Of a stretch of DNA of 10,034 nt, positions 8,343 to 10,034 are shown piece by piece. Made by a program: the position numbers and the translations under genes. Positions within the stretch are counted from its first letter, which is position 1. Each line of letters begins with the position of its first letter. Origin of the DNA: Conidiobolus incongruus B7586 (taxonomy: Eukaryota > Entomophthoromycota > Entomophthoromycetes > Entomophthorales > Conidiobolaceae); NCBI GenBank assembly GCA_000697335.1, contig JNEM01009430.1, forward strand, positions 1 through 10,034, written 5' to 3'. The notes below the pieces were generated by a model that saw nothing but the letters and a program-made list of their open reading frames with translations, had not been told where the DNA came from and searched no databases.

Positions 8343-9359
8343 ATACCTAAATCCCTCTCTAAAAAAATCTACTTGTATATTAATCAACTTTATAAAGAAG
8401 GTAAATCAACTTATGATATTGTTAGAATTACTAGTGTTAGCTAGTCTACTATAGTTAAAGCTGTTAAGAATAGCAATAAAGAAACATTTAAACCTAAACT
8501 TAAGTGTGTTAAGATTATAAATAAACATAATGAGAAGTATATCTGTAGGTTGGTTAATACAAACAAGTGTGGTACTACTGTAGAAATACAGCAGGAACTA
8601 TAAAACTATACAAGAATATTAGTTAGCACTGATACTATTATATGTGTTTTACATTAGCATAGATACTGCTTACACTTTAAGAAAAAACACCCCTAATTAA
8701 AAAAATCCCACCATAAAGCTAGGTGGGAGTTTAAATGTTGCTATTAATGTTAAACTGAAATTGATTAGAGTAAGGTTATTTAGTCTAATGAAACAAAAAT
8801 ATATTTTAGTGGATTTGATAAAAAAGCTAGATGTTTCAGAAAAGATGTAGAATTACTTTGTGACTATTATGTTAATTTTACCCAAAAGTATAGTGGTGGG
8901 TCAATTATTGTTTAGGGATATATGTTGTCTTTAAGTGTAAAGTATCTTTGTAAAGTTAATGGGGGAATTAATACTAAAATGTACCAAAGTATTTTAAACA
9001 ATAAATTGAAAAAAACCATTGAATAATATAGGTTAAACAAATTTGATGTTATTTTCCAATAAGATAATACCTTTTGCTATACTACAACTTCTATTACTAA
9101 ATAGCTTAAAAATAACAAGATAATAGTTATAAAGTAACCTCCTCAATCTCTTAACTTTAATCTAATTAAATACTTTTGGGATTAGTTAAAAAAAGTTATT
9201 AAAGTTTTCCCCCTAGTAAAAAATTTAGATCAACTTTGGGAATATGTTTAAGAAGTATAGAATAAGATTAACCCTTTTTAGTGTAAGAAGTTAGTTGATT
9301 CTATACCCCACAAACTTAAAGAAGTTAGAAAAACTAAAGGTAGATACATTAGGTTTTAA
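8343..9359 (+). pseudogene. Tc1-type DD34E transposase, 338 codons with 17 internal stops
   Basis: The family's enzyme cuts and pastes the element through its terminal repeats. A single frame reads from 8343, where ATA stands at the expected ATG before PKSLS, to TAA at 9357-9359. The length of 338 codons is normal for Tc1, with no net insertion or deletion. The N-terminal helix-turn-helix includes LYKEGKSTYDIVRIT. The catalytic part includes SNETK (residue 149 is Asn where Asp is expected), GGSIIV, YLCKVNGG, VIFQ-stop-DN (D241 kept), PPQSLN and NLIKYFWD (residue 276 is Lys where Glu is expected). D241 and position 276 are separated by 34 residues, the DD34E spacing. The frame ends with KLKEVRKTKGRYIRF. 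Seventeen in-frame stops, nine TAG and eight TAA, fall mostly where relatives have Gln or Trp. Clearly inactive. Confidence 0.93.
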
Positions 9360-9373
9360 TTTTTTTTTATCAC

Positions 9374-9589
9374 CAAAAACCCACAAATTTATAATTTACC
9401 TTAGGTAAAATTTAAGGGTTTATATTTTAACCAATTAATAGCTAAATATTATCATTTAATGATATATATAACTAATAAATATAATATATTTTAATTATTT
9501 AATTTAAGTTTATTTTATTAAATATTAATCAAGTTATTAGTAAAAATATAGGTGTTTTTGATTTCATAACTCACTTTTGTAGGTTAGTG
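9374..9589 (-). repeat. Right terminal inverted repeat of the nested Tc1-like element
   Basis: Inverted counterpart of 8018-8233 and equal in length. Read on the minus strand from 9589 it starts CACTAACCTACAAAAGTGAG. The inner motif CTAAGG begins 185 bases in, at 9404. The corresponding end of the older copy is at 7080-7300 and aligns closely with this one over its whole length. Confidence 0.85.
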
Positions 9590-9591
9590 TA
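9590..9591. repeat. TA target-site duplication, right copy
   Basis: TA directly after the right end (GGTTAGTG) of the nested element, matching 8016-8017. The older element resumes at 9592. Confidence 0.9.
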
Positions 9592-9894
9592 TAAAATATA
9601 TATAATAGTATTAGTGCTAACTAATATTCTTATATAATCTTATAATTCCTGTTATATTTTTACAATAATACTACACTTACCTATATTAACCAACCTATAA
9701 ATATACTTCTCATTATATTTATTTATGATTTTAATATGTTTAAGTTTAAATGTGTTTTTATTGCTATTCTTAATAACTTTAATTATAGTAAACTAGCTAA
9801 CACTAATAATTCTAGCAATATTATAAATTAATTTATTTTTTTTATAAAGTTAATTAATACACAAATAAATTTATTTAGAGAGGGATTTAAGTAT
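9590..9894 (-). pseudogene. N-terminal part of the older Tc1-like transposase (decayed)
   Basis: This is the minus-strand DNA-binding half, displaced from the rest by the nested element. The probable start codon position (9894-9892) reads ATA rather than ATG, as in the nested copy. The bases before the target TA number 303, against 309 in the nested copy, a net in-frame loss of six. Helix-turn-helix similarity is recognisable by alignment with 8343-8651 but carries stops. It continues the frame found at 7310-8017. Confidence 0.8.
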
Positions 9895-10034
9895 AATAAT
9901 ACTAATAAAAAAAATTTAGTATATCTATAAAATATTATATAAAATAATAGCAAAGAAAGAAAAAGGATATGGTTATATATTGTTAAATATATCCTTTTAT
10001 CTCAAAAACCTGCAAATTTATAACTCACCTTAGT

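Larger units (their letters stand above)
8018..9589 (+). mobile_element. Complete but dead Tc1-like (DD34E) transposon nested in an older copy
   Basis: The 1572-bp element is bounded by CACTAACC at 8018 and GGTTAGTG ending at 9589, flanked by TA on both sides (8016-8017, 9590-9591), the target duplication typical of Tc1/mariner. Both ends carry terminal inverted repeats of about 216 bp. One transposase frame lies inside on the plus strand. It is inserted at codon 104 of the older copy's transposase, in the opposite orientation. It retains more G and C than its host copy, as expected for the later arrival. No other gene is carried. Confidence 0.95.
7080..10034 (-). mobile_element. Older Tc1-like DNA transposon, split by a nested insertion and cut by the window end
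   Basis: One outer end starts at 7080 (CACTAATCTAC) directly after a TA. The 7080-8017 part is the inverted counterpart of 8652-9589 in the nested copy, and 9590-10034 is the counterpart of about 8202-8650. The two parts together therefore make one element of about 1.57 kb, interrupted by 8018-9589. The sequence stops inside the inner motif of the second terminal repeat, so about 185 bases should lie beyond 10034. It carries a defunct transposase frame and has lost more G and C than the nested copy. It cannot make transposase. Confidence 0.9.

Noticed and set aside
8706-8728. TCCCACC/GGTGGGA hairpin as a terminator or regulatory element
   Set aside because: It lies inside the transposase frame, in a segment coding for a usual Tc1 stretch (KARWEF), so it is best explained as a coincidence of coding sequence.
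8343-9359. Reassigned stop codons (TAA/TAG read as Gln) as an explanation for a single stop-filled frame
   Set aside because: Many of the stops sit where relatives have Trp, the chitin synthase in the same DNA uses CAA/CAG for Gln with no internal TAA/TAG, and two catalytic residues are also lost. Decay explains all of it.

Overview
This looks like nuclear DNA of a filamentous fungus. The evidence is a large chitin synthase gene with a myosin-motor-like N-terminus, a 51-base intron with fungal-type splice signals (GTAAGT, TACTAAT, CAG), and Tc1-type transposons of fungal style that are heavily mutated toward A and T. I cannot name the phylum. The pattern of transposon decay resembles repeat-induced point mutation (RIP), best known in Dikarya, but an AT-rich early-diverging fungus is also possible.

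Layout. Positions 1-4240 (minus strand) hold the first 1396 codons of the chitin synthase. The reading frame stays open across the window edge, and the rest of the catalytic domain lies beyond position 1. The coding region is near 45% GC by eye. From 4241 to about 6100 lies gene-free DNA at roughly 25% GC, which must include the promoter. It holds an 11-bp inverted repeat of AGGGG/CCCCT boxes, a small hairpin next to the start codon, and many ATTGAT words. From about 6100 to 7079 the DNA is more AT-rich still and no gene is visible.

From 7080 to the window end lie two copies of one Tc1-like (DD34E) DNA transposon family, one nested inside the other. The older copy is on the minus strand, starts at 7080 and runs off the window end. 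It was split by a younger, complete copy on the plus strand (8018-9589, 1572 bp). The insertion duplicated a TA at 8016-8017 and 9590-9591. The younger copy has two 216-bp terminal inverted repeats, each with an outer and an inner related motif, and a 338-codon transposase frame at 8343-9359. That frame has no net length change but 17 internal stops, all TAA or TAG, and two of the three catalytic acidic residues are changed by G-to-A transitions. Neither copy can encode an active transposase.

Together: an apparently intact cell-wall gene borders an AT-rich, gene-poor, transposon-bearing tract. In the ascomycetes studied, this class of chitin synthase often sits head to head with a second motor-bearing chitin synthase. 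No such partner is visible in the 5.8 kb upstream.
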